Shown: positions 37,287 to 45,329, counted from the stretch's first letter. The stretch: 49,107 nucleotides of DNA from Geobacillus zalihae NBRC 101842 (GCF_001544135.1 NZ_BCPV01000028.1:1-49107); one strand, 5' to 3'. Translations and numbers: made by a program. The notes: generated from the letters alone by a model not told the origin.

Positions 37287-38258
37287 CTAATAAGCGAACA
37301 AGCCATCAACGGCGGCGTCGGCAGCAAGAGCGACAGCGAGCTTGATGCGCGCTTTTTTCGCGTCATAGTCGCTGCCAAGAATAACCCCTTTCTTATGCAA
37401 ATCGTAGGCGCTGCCGGGGTAATCGTACGTTGTATACACCGCCCCTTCCTCGGCGCTCGTCGTCACCACGACTTTGATCCCCGCTTCGATGGCTTTGACG
37501 ATTTCATCGACCATTTTTGGCGCCACTTGCCCGCGGCCGACCCCTTCGAGCACAATGCCAGCGACGCCGCTTTCTCGAGCCGCTTTAATGAACTTGCCGT
37601 CCGCCTCCAAGTAGCATTTCACAATGTCCACCGGCGGAAGCGGGCGCACAAGCTTGTAATATTCGCGTCGGATCGGCTTTTGGTACACGTACACCTCATC
37701 GTTGTCAATGATGCCTAAATAGCCGAAGCCGAAAGCGTTGAATCCTTGAATGTTCGAGGCGTGTTCTTTTTTCACGTATTTCGCGGCAAAAATGCGTTCA
37801 TTGAACACAACGACCGTCCCCGCCCCACGCAACGGCTCGGCGCACGCGGCGTAAATGGCATGGCGGATGTTGATGTACACATCGCTGCCCAAATCAGACG
37901 GCGCCCGCTGCGAACCGGTGACGACGATCGTCCGCGGGTCATCGATCGTCAAATCAAGGAAATAGGCCGTTTCTTCGAGCGCATCGGTTCCGTGAGTGAC
38001 GACGATGCCATCAACGGATGGATCGGTGAAATGCGCCTCAATCCGTTTTTTCAGCTCAAGCCAATGCGAAAACGTCAAATGCATGCTTGGCAATTGAAAT
38101 ACGCTTTCCACGATGATTTCAATTTCTTTCGGCAAATGGCACATCGCCGCGAGTTCTTCACCGCTTAGCGCCCCAGCCCGCAGGCGGCCGGAACGTTCGT
38201 TTCGCTTGCTCGCAATCGTGCCGCCGGTTGTCAGGAGCACCACTTTCCGTTTCGTCAC
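37287..38258 (-). CDS. ansA: L-asparaginase, type I
   Basis: It hydrolyses asparagine to aspartate and ammonia. The 323-residue protein has the first catalytic threonine in LLTTGGTIAS near the N-terminus, the second active-site triad in VVTHGTDALEETAYFLDL, and GSQRAPSDLGSD. No signal peptide is present, so it is cytosolic. No ATG fits; the GTG at 38258 with GAGGGTGG upstream is preferred over the GTG at 38267. In B. subtilis prsW and ypdA are neighbours, so this gene is an extra between them, followed by a repeat-rich gap. Confidence 0.92.
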   Translation of the reverse strand: MTKRKVVLLTTGGTIASKRNERSGRLRAGALSGEELAAMCHLPKEIEIIVESVFQLPSMHLTFSHWLELKKRIEAHFTDPSVDGIVVTHGTDALEETAYFLDLTIDDPRTIVVTGSQRAPSDLGSDVYINIRHAIYAACAEPLRGAGTVVVFNERIFAAKYVKKEHASNIQGFNAFGFGYLGIIDNDEVYVYQKPIRREYYKLVRPLPPVDIVKCYLEADGKFIKAARESGVAGIVLEGVGRGQVAPKMVDEIVKAIEAGIKVVVTTSAEEGAVYTTYDYPGSAYDLHKKGVILGSDYDAKKARIKLAVALAADAAVDGLFAY

Positions 38259-38319
38259 GCAAGCCACCCTCGCTTTCTCGCTTTCGCATCATGACACGAG
38301 TGTTGATGATCCATTATTT

Positions 38320-38592
38320 TACTAAAAAACAAAGAATGGGCTCTTCACCACAACATGTACTTGACAAGCAATGCGGTTTCCTGCACAAAGATGTGCCAAA
38401 ATCACGGATTTGTTGATTTTCCCTCACAAGCGTAAATAGGGTATGTTCAGAAAAAATCAAGTACAACTTTTGGTGAAGAGCCAAAGAATGATATGGCTGA
38501 ACACAAGCTTTTCTGTCTCTTCCCTCGAACAAGAACGCCGGCGGGCAAATGTCATTTGCCCGCAAAGCGTTCATTGTTCGAGGAGGGCATGC
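38320..38592 (-). repeat. Dispersed hairpin repeat, copy 2, interrupted by a mobile element
   Basis: On the minus strand this matches 9885-10003 once 38331-38482 (one target duplicate plus the insertion) is removed: 121 bases against 119. The hairpin is even more complete here, because GCGGGCAAATG pairs fully with CATTTGCCCGC. The orientation is opposite to copy 1 on the chromosome. Confidence 0.85.
38339..38482. mobile_element. 144-bp MITE-like element with 26-bp terminal inverted repeats
   Basis: The ends are GGCTCTTCACCA...TGTACTTGA inward and its inverted copy, matching at 23 of 26 positions. The element is flanked by a perfect 8-bp direct repeat, AAAGAATG (38331-38338 and 38483-38490). 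Ends starting GGCTCTTC with 8-bp duplications are typical of ISL3-family transposons, so this looks like a non-autonomous derivative. It encodes no transposase. An internal dyad AAAATCA/TGATTTT is at 38398-38420. Confidence 0.85.
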
Positions 38593-38628
38593 CGTCATAT
38601 GCCCAGTCGATGTATTGGCCAAGAAGCG

Positions 38629-39621
38629 CTACTGCAGCTGCTTGGCTGACCCCTCCCGTTCGCGCTTGGCGATGCAGGCGGCAATAGCGTCTCCATGGAA
38701 GCGGCCGTTTTCGATAAAAATTTCATTCGCATCGTTGCCAGCGGCGATCACCCCGGCGATAAACACCCCCGGCACGTTTGTTTCCATCGTCTCCGGATCA
38801 TAATGCGGCCGGCCGCTTTCCGGGTCGATCTGCACCCCGATGTTCATCAAGAAGCGATGGTCCGGATGGTAGCCGGTCATGGCGAACACGAAATCATTTT
38901 TGATCGTTTTCGTCTCCCCGTTCACTTCGTAAATGACCGCATCTTCCGTGATCTCTTTCACATGGGCATGAAACTCCATGCGAATGACGCCTTTTTTCAC
39001 AAGGGCATCAAATTCCGGCAAAATCCACGGCTTAATGCTTTTGGAATATTCCCCGCCCCGGTAGAGGACCGTCACGCGCGCCCCAGCTTTGACGAGCTCC
39101 ATCGCCGCGTCGACGCTCGAGTTTTTGCCGCCGATGACAACGCAGTCGGTGTTGAAGTACGGATGCGCTTCTTTAAAGTAATGCATCACTTTCGGCAGCT
39201 CTTCCCCCGGCACGTTCATATAGTTCGGATGGTCGTAATAGCCGGTGGCCACGACCACGTATCGGGCCCGATATAGCGCTTTTGAGGTTTCAACGAGAAA
39301 CGTCCCGTCTTCCTGGCGCTTAATAGCTTTCACTTCTTCGAACGTATTGATGCGAAGCTGTTTGCGGACAACGACTTCACGATAATACGCAAGCGCCTGG
39401 TTTCTCGTCGGCTTCCGGTTTTCCGTAATAAACGGCACCCCGCCGATCTCGAGCCGGTCGCTCGTGCTGAAAAACGTCTGATGCGTCGGAAACCGATAAA
39501 TCGAATGGACGATGTTTCCTTTCTCGATCACCAGCGGCGAAAATCCGGCGTCTTGCAAAGCAATCGCCGCCGCCAGCCCGCACGGACCGCCGCCGACAAT
39601 AATGATTTTCTCCTCTTTCAT
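38629..39621 (-). CDS. ypdA: YpdA family bacillithiol disulfide reductase
   Basis: An FAD-dependent, NADPH-using reductase; YpdA-type proteins recycle oxidised bacillithiol. The 330-residue protein has the FAD motif IIIVGGGPCGLAAAIA at residues 6-21 (with the characteristic Cys14 after GGGP), a second dinucleotide motif CVVIGGKNSSVDAAMEL near residue 164, and VFAMTGYHPDH. The ATG at 39621 has GAGGTGG upstream; a GTG four codons earlier is possible. It sits next to gudB as in B. subtilis. Confidence 0.92.
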   Translation of the reverse strand: MKEEKIIIVGGGPCGLAAAIALQDAGFSPLVIEKGNIVHSIYRFPTHQTFFSTSDRLEIGGVPFITENRKPTRNQALAYYREVVVRKQLRINTFEEVKAIKRQEDGTFLVETSKALYRARYVVVATGYYDHPNYMNVPGEELPKVMHYFKEAHPYFNTDCVVIGGKNSSVDAAMELVKAGARVTVLYRGGEYSKSIKPWILPEFDALVKKGVIRMEFHAHVKEITEDAVIYEVNGETKTIKNDFVFAMTGYHPDHRFLMNIGVQIDPESGRPHYDPETMETNVPGVFIAGVIAAGNDANEIFIENGRFHGDAIAACIAKREREGSAKQLQ

Positions 39622-39645
39622 CGTTTTTGCCACCTCGCATGAAGC

Positions 39646-39675
39646 AAAAAATCCCCTATCTTATGATAGGGGATT
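39646..39675 (-). terminator. Rho-independent terminator after gudB
   Basis: Minus strand: AATCCCCTATC / GATAGGGGATT, an 11-bp perfect stem with an ATAA loop, then TTTTT. Confidence 0.93.
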
Positions 39676-39710
39676 TCACCAAAGCTTGCAAATATCACTG
39701 CTTGCTCGCC

Positions 39711-40982
39711 TCACACCCAGCCGCGGAACCGGCACGCTTCCGCCATTTTGCGGACGCCGACCATGTAGGCGGCAAGGCGCATGTCGACGCGGCGCGTCTG
39801 CGCCATTTCATACACGTTGTTGAACGCTTTGACCATCACTTTTTCAAGCCGCTGTTCCACTTCTTCTTCCGTCCAATAGTAACCTTGGTTGTTTTGCACC
39901 CATTCGAAGTACGACACCGTCACGCCCCCAGCGCTTGCAAGCACGTCCGGAACGAGCAAAATGCCGCGCTGCGTCAAAATTTCCGTCGCCTCAAGCGTCG
40001 TCGGCCCGTTCGCCGCCTCGACGACGATGCTCGCCTTAATGCGCGGAGCGTTTTCGGCCGTAATTTGGTTTTCGATGGCCGCCGGCACCAAAATATCGCA
40101 ATCAAGCTCAAGCAGCTCTTGATTCGAAATCGTATTTTTAAACAGCTTCGTCACCGTGCCAAAGCTGTCGCGCCGTTCAAGCAAATAGTCGATGTCGAGC
40201 CCGTTCGGGTCGTACAGCGCGCCGTACACATCGGAAATGCCGACGACTTTCGCCCCGGCGTCGTGCATAAATTTGGCCAAATAGCTGCCGGCGTTGCCGA
40301 ACCCTTGAACGACGACGCGCGCCCCCTTGAGCGACAAGCCGCGTTTTTTCGCCGCCTCGCGGATGCAAATGGTCACTCCTTTGGCCGTCGCCGTTTCCCG
40401 GCCGTGCGAACCGCCGAGGACAAGCGGCTTCCCGGTGATAAACCCTGGCGAATCAAACTCGCGAATTCGGCTGTACTCATCCATCATCCACGCCATAATT
40501 TGCGAGTTCGTAAACACATCCGGCGCCGGAATGTCTTTTGTCGGTCCGACGATTTGGCTGATGGCTCGCACATAACCGCGGCTTAGCCGCTCAAGCTCGC
40601 GGAACGACATCGTGCGCGGGTCGCAGACGATGCCGCCTTTGCCGCCGCCGTATGGCAAGTCAACGATGCCGCACTTTAAGCTCATCCAAATCGACAGCGC
40701 TTTCACTTCTCGTTCCGTCACATCAGGATGGAAACGCACGCCGCCTTTCGTCGGACCGACCGCATCGTTATGCTGCGCCCGGTAGCCGGTAAAAATTTTC
40801 ACCGATCCGTCGTCCATGCGCACCGGAATGCGAACGGTCAGCACGCGGATCGGCTCTTTCAAGAGCTCATACACCTCTTCCGGATAGCCGAGCTTTTCCA
40901 ACGCTCTATGTATAACAATTTGTGTCGACGCCAGCACGTCGTATTGTTGCCCCTTCTCTTCCGTATGCTTATCGGCTGCCAT
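39711..40982 (-). CDS. gudB: Glutamate dehydrogenase, NAD-specific
   Basis: It interconverts glutamate and 2-oxoglutarate plus ammonia. The 423-residue protein has KTP-type substrate residues in DVTEREVKALSIWMSLKCGIVDLPYGGGKGGI and VVQGFGNAGSYLAKF for the dinucleotide. It is intact, with no sign of the small in-frame duplication that inactivates gudB in domesticated B. subtilis. The ATG at 40982 (MAADKHTEEKG) has AGGAGG seven bases upstream. It could be called rocG by function; position next to ypdA favours gudB. Confidence 0.93.
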   Translation of the reverse strand: MAADKHTEEKGQQYDVLASTQIVIHRALEKLGYPEEVYELLKEPIRVLTVRIPVRMDDGSVKIFTGYRAQHNDAVGPTKGGVRFHPDVTEREVKALSIWMSLKCGIVDLPYGGGKGGIVCDPRTMSFRELERLSRGYVRAISQIVGPTKDIPAPDVFTNSQIMAWMMDEYSRIREFDSPGFITGKPLVLGGSHGRETATAKGVTICIREAAKKRGLSLKGARVVVQGFGNAGSYLAKFMHDAGAKVVGISDVYGALYDPNGLDIDYLLERRDSFGTVTKLFKNTISNQELLELDCDILVPAAIENQITAENAPRIKASIVVEAANGPTTLEATEILTQRGILLVPDVLASAGGVTVSYFEWVQNNQGYYWTEEEVEQRLEKVMVKAFNNVYEMAQTRRVDMRLAAYMVGVRKMAEACRFRGWV

Positions 40983-41033
40983 ACGTAAACCTCCTATAAG
41001 CTCGCTGTAATAGTTTGTCGCCTTCCATGTCAT

Positions 41034-41061
41034 AGTATACACCTTCTGTCGGCATCTGCAA
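41034..41061 (-). promoter_or_regulatory. Sigma-A type promoter of gudB
   Basis: Minus strand: TTGCAG (41056-41061), a 16-base spacer, and TATACT (41034-41039), about 50 bases upstream of the gudB ATG. Confidence 0.65.
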
Positions 41062-41110
41062 AGGAAAAATGATGAAACGCGCGAACCGCTTTATGGAAGC
41101 CTTTCGCGCG

Positions 41111-41144
41111 AAAAAATAGACTCCTTGTCCATATAAAGGAGTCT
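41111..41144 (-). terminator. Rho-independent terminator after ypbH
   Basis: Minus strand: AGACTCCTT / AAGGAGTCT (41118-41144) with a nine-base loop, then ATTTTTT. It isolates ypbH from gudB. Confidence 0.9.
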
Positions 41145-41154
41145 TGGCTGCGCC

Positions 41155-41745
41155 CTAGTTGGCCCGGAAATAGTGAACGAGCTGCGCAATGGCGCGCCGT
41201 TCGATCAACTGTTTCCCATATTCTTGCACACGGTGTATCGTTATCGTGGCCGGGTTGCCAAACTCGGCCAGCAAGGCGACAAAGTTGTCGAGCGGAATCG
41301 GCGGTTCCTCGGCGACGTGCAAGTAAAAGCGGCCTTGGTACGAATAAAGCGTGCCGTCGAGGCAGCCGACCGCATGCAGGCGATGAGCGAGCTGGATGAC
41401 ATCTTCGAACGTTTGGAATTCGTAAAATATGTCATCGCTCTCATCGAGCGTTACTTGCATTTCGATATAGTCGTCGGCGAATTCTTCTTCGATGTCGTCG
41501 TAGTCGCCTTCATTCGTGACGATAACGACCATGCCCTGTGCCGGTAAAGAGTAGACTTCGACCGCGATCGATCCGTTCACTTCAAAGCCGAGCTCTTCGC
41601 TCGCTTCCTCGATCATATCGCGGAACAGCTGATGGACTTTAAACGTGTCCTTCCACAAATCGTCTTTCGTCAACCCGCGGTCCAGCAAATCGTCAAACGT
41701 CAAGAAAATTTTAATTTTGTTGTGGGTCAAGCGCTCAAGACGCAT
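41155..41745 (-). CDS. mecB: Adaptor protein MecA paralogue (YpbH, MecB)
   Basis: MecA-type proteins deliver substrates to the ClpC-ClpP protease. The 196-residue protein starts MRLERLTHNKIKIFLTFDDLLDRGL, has an acidic linker (DYDDIEEEFADDYIE), and a C-terminal ClpC-binding domain with FQTFEDVIQLAHRL and LYSYQGRFYLHV. Its place beside gudB and ypbG matches ypbH rather than mecA. The ATG at 41745 has GGAGG seven bases upstream; a GTG two codons before is unlikely. It is a single-gene unit. Confidence 0.88.
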   Translation of the reverse strand: MRLERLTHNKIKIFLTFDDLLDRGLTKDDLWKDTFKVHQLFRDMIEEASEELGFEVNGSIAVEVYSLPAQGMVVIVTNEGDYDDIEEEFADDYIEMQVTLDESDDIFYEFQTFEDVIQLAHRLHAVGCLDGTLYSYQGRFYLHVAEEPPIPLDNFVALLAEFGNPATITIHRVQEYGKQLIERRAIAQLVHYFRAN

Positions 41746-41832
41746 CGGCACCCCTCCTTACCTACAGAGCCATCTCTTACCGTTATTGTATGACGCAATC
41801 GGCAATTGGTTCGTTTGTTGTTATTAATGAGT

Positions 41833-42636
41833 TTACATCGTTTTCCCGGTTTTAGACAAGCATTTTTTCTCGAGTGTCGGTTTTCCGGGCACAATCGTGA
41901 TGAGATGAGTCTCTGCCGGCGCTCCGAGGCGAAGCGGCACCCCGGTCGTCCCGTAGCCGTTACTCGTCAACACCGCCGTGCTGCCCTGCCATTTGAGCCC
42001 TCCTTTTTCATAAAACCCAATGGAAAAGAAGCGAATTTGTCCTCCATGCGTATGGCCGCTCAGCACGAGTGAAATGTGCTGCTCCTCTCTTAGGCGAGCG
42101 ACGATCGCTGGGTTATGGCAGGCTAATATACGAAATGATTGAGGCGGAACGTGTTCAAGCGCCCGATCGATATCCGCCTCCTTCCGGCTTACGTCGCCGA
42201 CGCCGATGAGCGCGACCGGCACACCGCCGTGCTCCCATACTTTCGCTTTGTTTTTGAGCATATGGACGCGCTCTTCCTCGAGCAATGATTGAAGATCGTA
42301 GTCGACCTCGTCATCATTGTTTCCCCAGACAAAATAAACGGGAGCGACCGCTTGCAACCGGCGCACATTTTCGCGGACGCGCGCTTCCGGCACCCCTTTT
42401 TCAACTAAGTCCCCGCCAATCACGACGAGGTGAGCCTTTCTCCTCACTTCCTCAAGCATGCGAAACGAAACGACCCGCCGATGAATATCAGAAATAAAAA
42501 AAATTGTAAGCGGCGGGCAATGGTCGGGAAAATGAGGAAATGACAGCGTCACATGACGGACCCGGTTGCTGTGCGCTTCTTTCCACATATAACCAAGCAA
42601 AACAAGAAAACTCGTGATCATTCCCCCGATGACCAT
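41833..42636 (-). CDS. ypbG: Metallophosphoesterase YpbG
   Basis: A 267-residue calcineurin-like phosphoesterase with an N-terminal membrane anchor (MITSFLVLLGYMW). The metal-binding motifs are in order: ISDIHRR, VIGGDLVEKG, WGNNDDE (an Asn replaces the usual His of GNHD) and SGHTHGGQIRFF. The substrate is unknown. AGGAGG precedes the ATG. Position between ypbH and ypbF matches B. subtilis ypbG. GNND instead of GNHD is seen in some family members, so activity is probably retained. Confidence 0.88.
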   Translation of the reverse strand: MVIGGMITSFLVLLGYMWKEAHSNRVRHVTLSFPHFPDHCPPLTIFFISDIHRRVVSFRMLEEVRRKAHLVVIGGDLVEKGVPEARVRENVRRLQAVAPVYFVWGNNDDEVDYDLQSLLEEERVHMLKNKAKVWEHGGVPVALIGVGDVSRKEADIDRALEHVPPQSFRILACHNPAIVARLREEQHISLVLSGHTHGGQIRFFSIGFYEKGGLKWQGSTAVLTSNGYGTTGVPLRLGAPAETHLITIVPGKPTLEKKCLSKTGKTM

Positions 42637-42647
42637 ACTTCCTCCTG

Positions 42648-43040
42648 CTAAAGCCGGTCATCTTTCGTCAACCGGCGGTCTCTCATCGTCATCATACCAT
42701 AAAAAAAGGAAAAAACGAAAAAAAGCGCCGCCAACCGCCAATGAAACCGAAACGCCCAATAAAAATGGCCGAGCGCCGCCAAGCTGAACAACCATTGGCC
42801 TAAGCGGAGCCGCCGGCCGGACAACAGGCGCACCGTCCCGCCGACTACCGCGCGGATGAGCGCCCCGTTGGCAGCCGCCCCGAACCAAAAGCAAACGAGC
42901 GCAAGCCATGTCCGCAGTGGGGCAAACAGCAAATCGGTCAAAAATCGCTCCAGCGAGAACGGCTCAAGCGGCGGCAGCCAGCGAAAAAACAAATACGTGC
43001 ACAAAATAGCGGCCATGGCGGTCATCGATAGACGGCCCAT
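42648..43040 (-). CDS. Small membrane protein of unknown function
   Basis: A 130-residue protein with about three or four hydrophobic segments (e.g. MTAMAAILCTYLFFRWL, WLALVCFWFGAAANGAL, LAALFFVFSFFYGMMTM) and a charged C-terminus, RDRRLTKDDRL. I do not recognise the family. AAGGAGG is five bases before the ATG at 43040. It is 11 bases upstream of ypbG and probably co-transcribed. It lies back-to-back with cotJA, so the two share an approximately 100-base promoter region. It may be lineage-specific. Confidence 0.65.
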   Translation of the reverse strand: MGRLSMTAMAAILCTYLFFRWLPPLEPFSLERFLTDLLFAPLRTWLALVCFWFGAAANGALIRAVVGGTVRLLSGRRLRLGQWLFSLAALGHFYWAFRFHWRLAALFFVFSFFYGMMTMRDRRLTKDDRL

Positions 43041-43085
43041 GGTTTCCTCCTTAACCCGATCCTCATTATTCGTCATGGCAAACAG

Positions 43086-43114
43086 GCATGAACGACATGG
43101 CTCCATCATACATA
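43086..43114 (+). promoter_or_regulatory. Sigma-E-like promoter of cotJABC
   Basis: CATACATA (43107-43114) fits the sigma-E -10 (CATACANT), with GCATGA (43086-43091) 15 bases upstream as a possible -35. It is about 30 bases before cotJA. The B. subtilis cotJ operon is sigma-E dependent, which supports the call. Confidence 0.55.
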
Positions 43115-43147
43115 TAGACTGAACTTTGCCAAAAAAGGGGGGGTTTT

Positions 43148-43378
43148 ATGTTTACGACCCGCAAACAATATGAGCCGTACATCAGCCCGTTTGACCCGTG
43201 CCCGCCGATCCGTGTCAAAACGTACGTCACCGCGCCGAACTTGTACGTCGGATTCCAGCCGCCAAACTTGCCGCAATTTCCGCTTCGCGAAGCATTAATG
43301 AAAGGAACGCTTTGGCAAGTGTTTTACGACCCGTATTACAGCCCTTACGAAACGAAGACAAAAGGTGATGGCTCATGA
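43148..43378 (+). CDS. cotJA: Spore coat associated protein CotJA
   Basis: A 76-residue coat protein with the conserved start of the family, YISPFDPCPPIRVKTYVTAPNLYVGFQP, and the tail GTLWQVFYDPYYSPYE. A run of seven G, four bases before the ATG, acts as ribosome binding site. It is the first gene of cotJABC, with ATGA overlap into cotJB. In B. subtilis CotJA is needed for assembly of CotJC into the spore coat. Confidence 0.93.
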   Translation: MFTTRKQYEPYISPFDPCPPIRVKTYVTAPNLYVGFQPPNLPQFPLREALMKGTLWQVFYDPYYSPYETKTKGDGS

Positions 43379-43635
43379 AACAAATGCCAAAGGAGTATTA
43401 TGAGCAGCTCGAGGAGCTGCAGGCTGTCGACTTTGCCCTCGTTGAGCTCACGCTTTATTTAGACACCCATCCAACCGATTACCAGGCGATTCAACAATTT
43501 AACCAACTCGCGCAAAAGCGGAAGCAGCTGAAAAAACAGTTTGAAGCCGCCTACGGCCCGCTTGAGCAGTTCGGCCATAGCTATTCGAACTACCCGTGGA
43601 ATTGGGACGACACGCCGTGGCCTTGGCAAGTGTAG
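43375..43635 (+). CDS. cotJB: Spore coat protein CotJB
   Basis: An 86-residue protein, MKQMPKEYYEQLEELQAVDFALVELTLYLDTHP, with the C-terminal aromatic tail YPWNWDDTPWPWQV typical of the family. Its ATG overlaps the cotJA stop. The function is in coat assembly with CotJA and CotJC, by analogy with B. subtilis. Confidence 0.92.
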   Translation: MKQMPKEYYEQLEELQAVDFALVELTLYLDTHPTDYQAIQQFNQLAQKRKQLKKQFEAAYGPLEQFGHSYSNYPWNWDDTPWPWQV

Positions 43636-43668
43636 CTGATCCATCACGAGCGCAAGGAGGAACGGATC

Positions 43669-44238
43669 ATGTGGATTTATGAAAAAAAATTGCAGTACCC
43701 GGTCCGCGTCAGCACGTGCAACCCGAGGCTGGCAAAATATTTGATCGAACAGTACGGCGGAGCGGACGGGGAGCTCGCTGCTGCGCTCCGTTACTTAAAC
43801 CAACGTTATACGCTGCCCCCGAAAGTGATCGGGCTGCTTAACGACATCGGCACCGAAGAACTCGCTCATTTGGAAATGATCGCGACAATGGTGTACAAAC
43901 TGACGAAAGACGCGACACCGGAGCAGCTGAAAGAAGCCGGCCTTGAGCCTCATTACGTCGATCATGAGCGCGCCCTCTTTTACCATAACGCCGCCGGCAA
44001 CCCGTTTACGGCGACGTATATTCAAGCAAAAGGCGACCCTATCACCGACTTGTACGAAGACATCGCCGCTGAAGAGAAAGCGCGCGCCACCTACCAATGG
44101 ATCATCAACATGAGCGACGATCCGGATTTAAACGATGGGCTCCGCTTTTTGCGCGAGCGGGAAATCATCCATGCGCAACGATTCCGCGAAGCAGTGGAAA
44201 TTTTGAAAGAAGAGCGCAGCCAGAAAAAAATATTCTAA
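43669..44238 (+). CDS. cotJC: Spore coat protein CotJC, manganese catalase-like
   Basis: A 189-residue ferritin-like four-helix protein of the dimanganese catalase family. Metal ligands are in NDIGTEELAHLEMIATMV and the later AAEEKARATYQ and ERE-IIHAQRF helices. AAGGAGG lies eight bases before the ATG. It ends the cotJ operon at a bidirectional terminator. The operon is inserted between ypbG and ypbF on the opposite strand, unlike in B. subtilis, where cotJ lies elsewhere. Confidence 0.94.
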   Translation: MWIYEKKLQYPVRVSTCNPRLAKYLIEQYGGADGELAAALRYLNQRYTLPPKVIGLLNDIGTEELAHLEMIATMVYKLTKDATPEQLKEAGLEPHYVDHERALFYHNAAGNPFTATYIQAKGDPITDLYEDIAAEEKARATYQWIINMSDDPDLNDGLRFLREREIIHAQRFREAVEILKEERSQKKIF

Positions 44239-44245
44239 ACAAAAC

Positions 44246-44274
44246 ACAGCTGGATGGACCCTCCATTCAGCTGT
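44246..44274. terminator. Bidirectional terminator between cotJC and ypbF
   Basis: ACAGCTG...ATGGA pairs with TCCAT...CAGCTGT, flanked by an A-rich left side and TTTTC on the right. It overlaps the ypbF stop codon and serves the two convergent transcripts. Confidence 0.8.
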
Positions 44275-44713
44275 TTTCATAATATAGGTTGATGTCGTAC
44301 TCCCGCTTCAGCCATTCAAACAGCCGGTGGCGCCCATTCCATTGTTCTTCATTTTTCCATAAATCGATGCTTTTCTGGATAATTTCGCAGCGGAGGGCAT
44401 GAAAGTCGTCTTCCGCCTTTTCACTTTTTCCTTTATAATAAACAGCCAGCCAATACACCGTGCATAACAGGAGCAAGATGAAAATGTGGGCCGGGGCGGC
44501 AAAAAACCAGGCGAATCGTTCGCTCCACGCCGTGATCGCTGCAGCGTTGGCAATGATATAAAGAAGGAACGCGGCCAAGCCGGCCAACGCGGCCGCCTGC
44601 AAAAGCGTCGACCGCTTTTCAAGCCGCTCCCATTTTTTCTTTTTTTCAATGACGGCAAGCAACATTTCTTTTGTCACTTCATCGAGGGAAAATTCATCCG
44701 GAAACCGGGTCAT
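44267..44713 (-). CDS. ypbF: Membrane protein YpbF
   Basis: A 148-residue protein with two membrane helices (LLQAAALAGLAAFLLYIIANAA and FAAPAHIFILLLLCTVYWLAVYY) between a charged N-terminal helix (EVTKEMLLAVIEKKKKWERLEKR) and a long C-terminal tail. It fits B. subtilis YpbF in size and position. The function is unknown. The upstream gap to the next gene has no clear terminator. Confidence 0.75.
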   Translation of the reverse strand: MTRFPDEFSLDEVTKEMLLAVIEKKKKWERLEKRSTLLQAAALAGLAAFLLYIIANAAAITAWSERFAWFFAAPAHIFILLLLCTVYWLAVYYKGKSEKAEDDFHALRCEIIQKSIDLWKNEEQWNGRHRLFEWLKREYDINLYYENS

Positions 44714-44822
44714 GGCGCTCTCCCCTTGTCCGTATTCTATTGTCCATCATATGCGGGCAACAGACAGATTAGAACAAAGGGGAACGCGCGCGGCCATTTT
44801 TTCGGCCGGCGGGCGCAACCGC

Positions 44823-45329
44823 TTATTCCGTCTGAGCGGGGAGTGGAATGCGCAGCGTTTGCCCCGGCTCGAGCCGGCTCGTTGACAAGCCGTTTTCTTT
44901 TTTGATGATCTCCATGGCGGTAGGCGTGCCGTAATATTTCATCGCAATGCTATAAAGCGTTTCGTTCGCCGCCACCACATGGGTGATGGTCTGCGCGTCG
45001 GATTCGCTTTTTGCCTCGTCACCCGCGGCGCGCTTCGGCTCTGATGTTCGTTCCGCCTTCGCGCCATCTTCTTGAATAATGCGCACCGTCTCCCGGCTGC
45101 CGCTTTCCTCATGGCGGACGACTGTGACCGTTCCAGGCTTTGACTGGGCATAGTAAACAGCCGTCACCGCAGCCGGCAGCGTGAAAAACAAAAACGCGAG
45201 CAAACGGGCGGGAATGTATTTTCGTTTTTGCTCCTCTTTTTGCCGCCGCCGTTTTAGGCGCGATGGCGGCGCCCCCGTGCTTGACGGTGGACGTTTTTTC
45301 CGCGCCAGGCGCCCCGATGCTTCTTCCAT
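44823..45329 (-). CDS. ypbE: LysM domain protein YpbE
   Basis: A 168-residue single-pass membrane protein. A basic N-terminal region (RLKRRRQKEEQKRKY) is followed by one helix (ARLLAFLFFTLPAAVTAVYY), a low-complexity charged linker and a C-terminal LysM domain (THVVAANETLYSIAMKYYG to PGQTLRIPL), which binds peptidoglycan. It is shorter than B. subtilis YpbE as I recall it, because of the linker. The ATG at 45329 has AAGGGAG upstream; the longer frame overlaps ypbD. Confidence 0.82.
   Translation of the reverse strand: MEEASGRLARKKRPPSSTGAPPSRLKRRRQKEEQKRKYIPARLLAFLFFTLPAAVTAVYYAQSKPGTVTVVRHEESGSRETVRIIQEDGAKAERTSEPKRAAGDEAKSESDAQTITHVVAANETLYSIAMKYYGTPTAMEIIKKENGLSTSRLEPGQTLRIPLPAQTE

Larger units (their letters stand above)
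38259..38628. other. 370-base non-coding gap between ypdA and ansA, filled with repeats
   Basis: Apart from about 60 bases next to ansA and 36 next to ypdA, this gap is made of the second copy of the hairpin repeat (38320-38592) split by a 144-bp inserted element (38339-38482). Open frames here have no ribosome binding site or family resemblance and are not called. Confidence 0.7.

Noticed and set aside
38314-38649. Open frames across the MITE and hairpin repeat
   Set aside because: They consist of repeat DNA, lack ribosome binding sites, and do not resemble a transposase.
39711-40982. Possible cryptic gudB with the B. subtilis small in-frame duplication
   Set aside because: The reading frame and the GGGKGG region look normal, with no tandem duplication seen in the translation.
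42285-42320. Loss of activity in YpbG because GNHD is GNND
   Set aside because: The other metal ligands are intact and this variant occurs in family members, so I do not claim an inactive enzyme.
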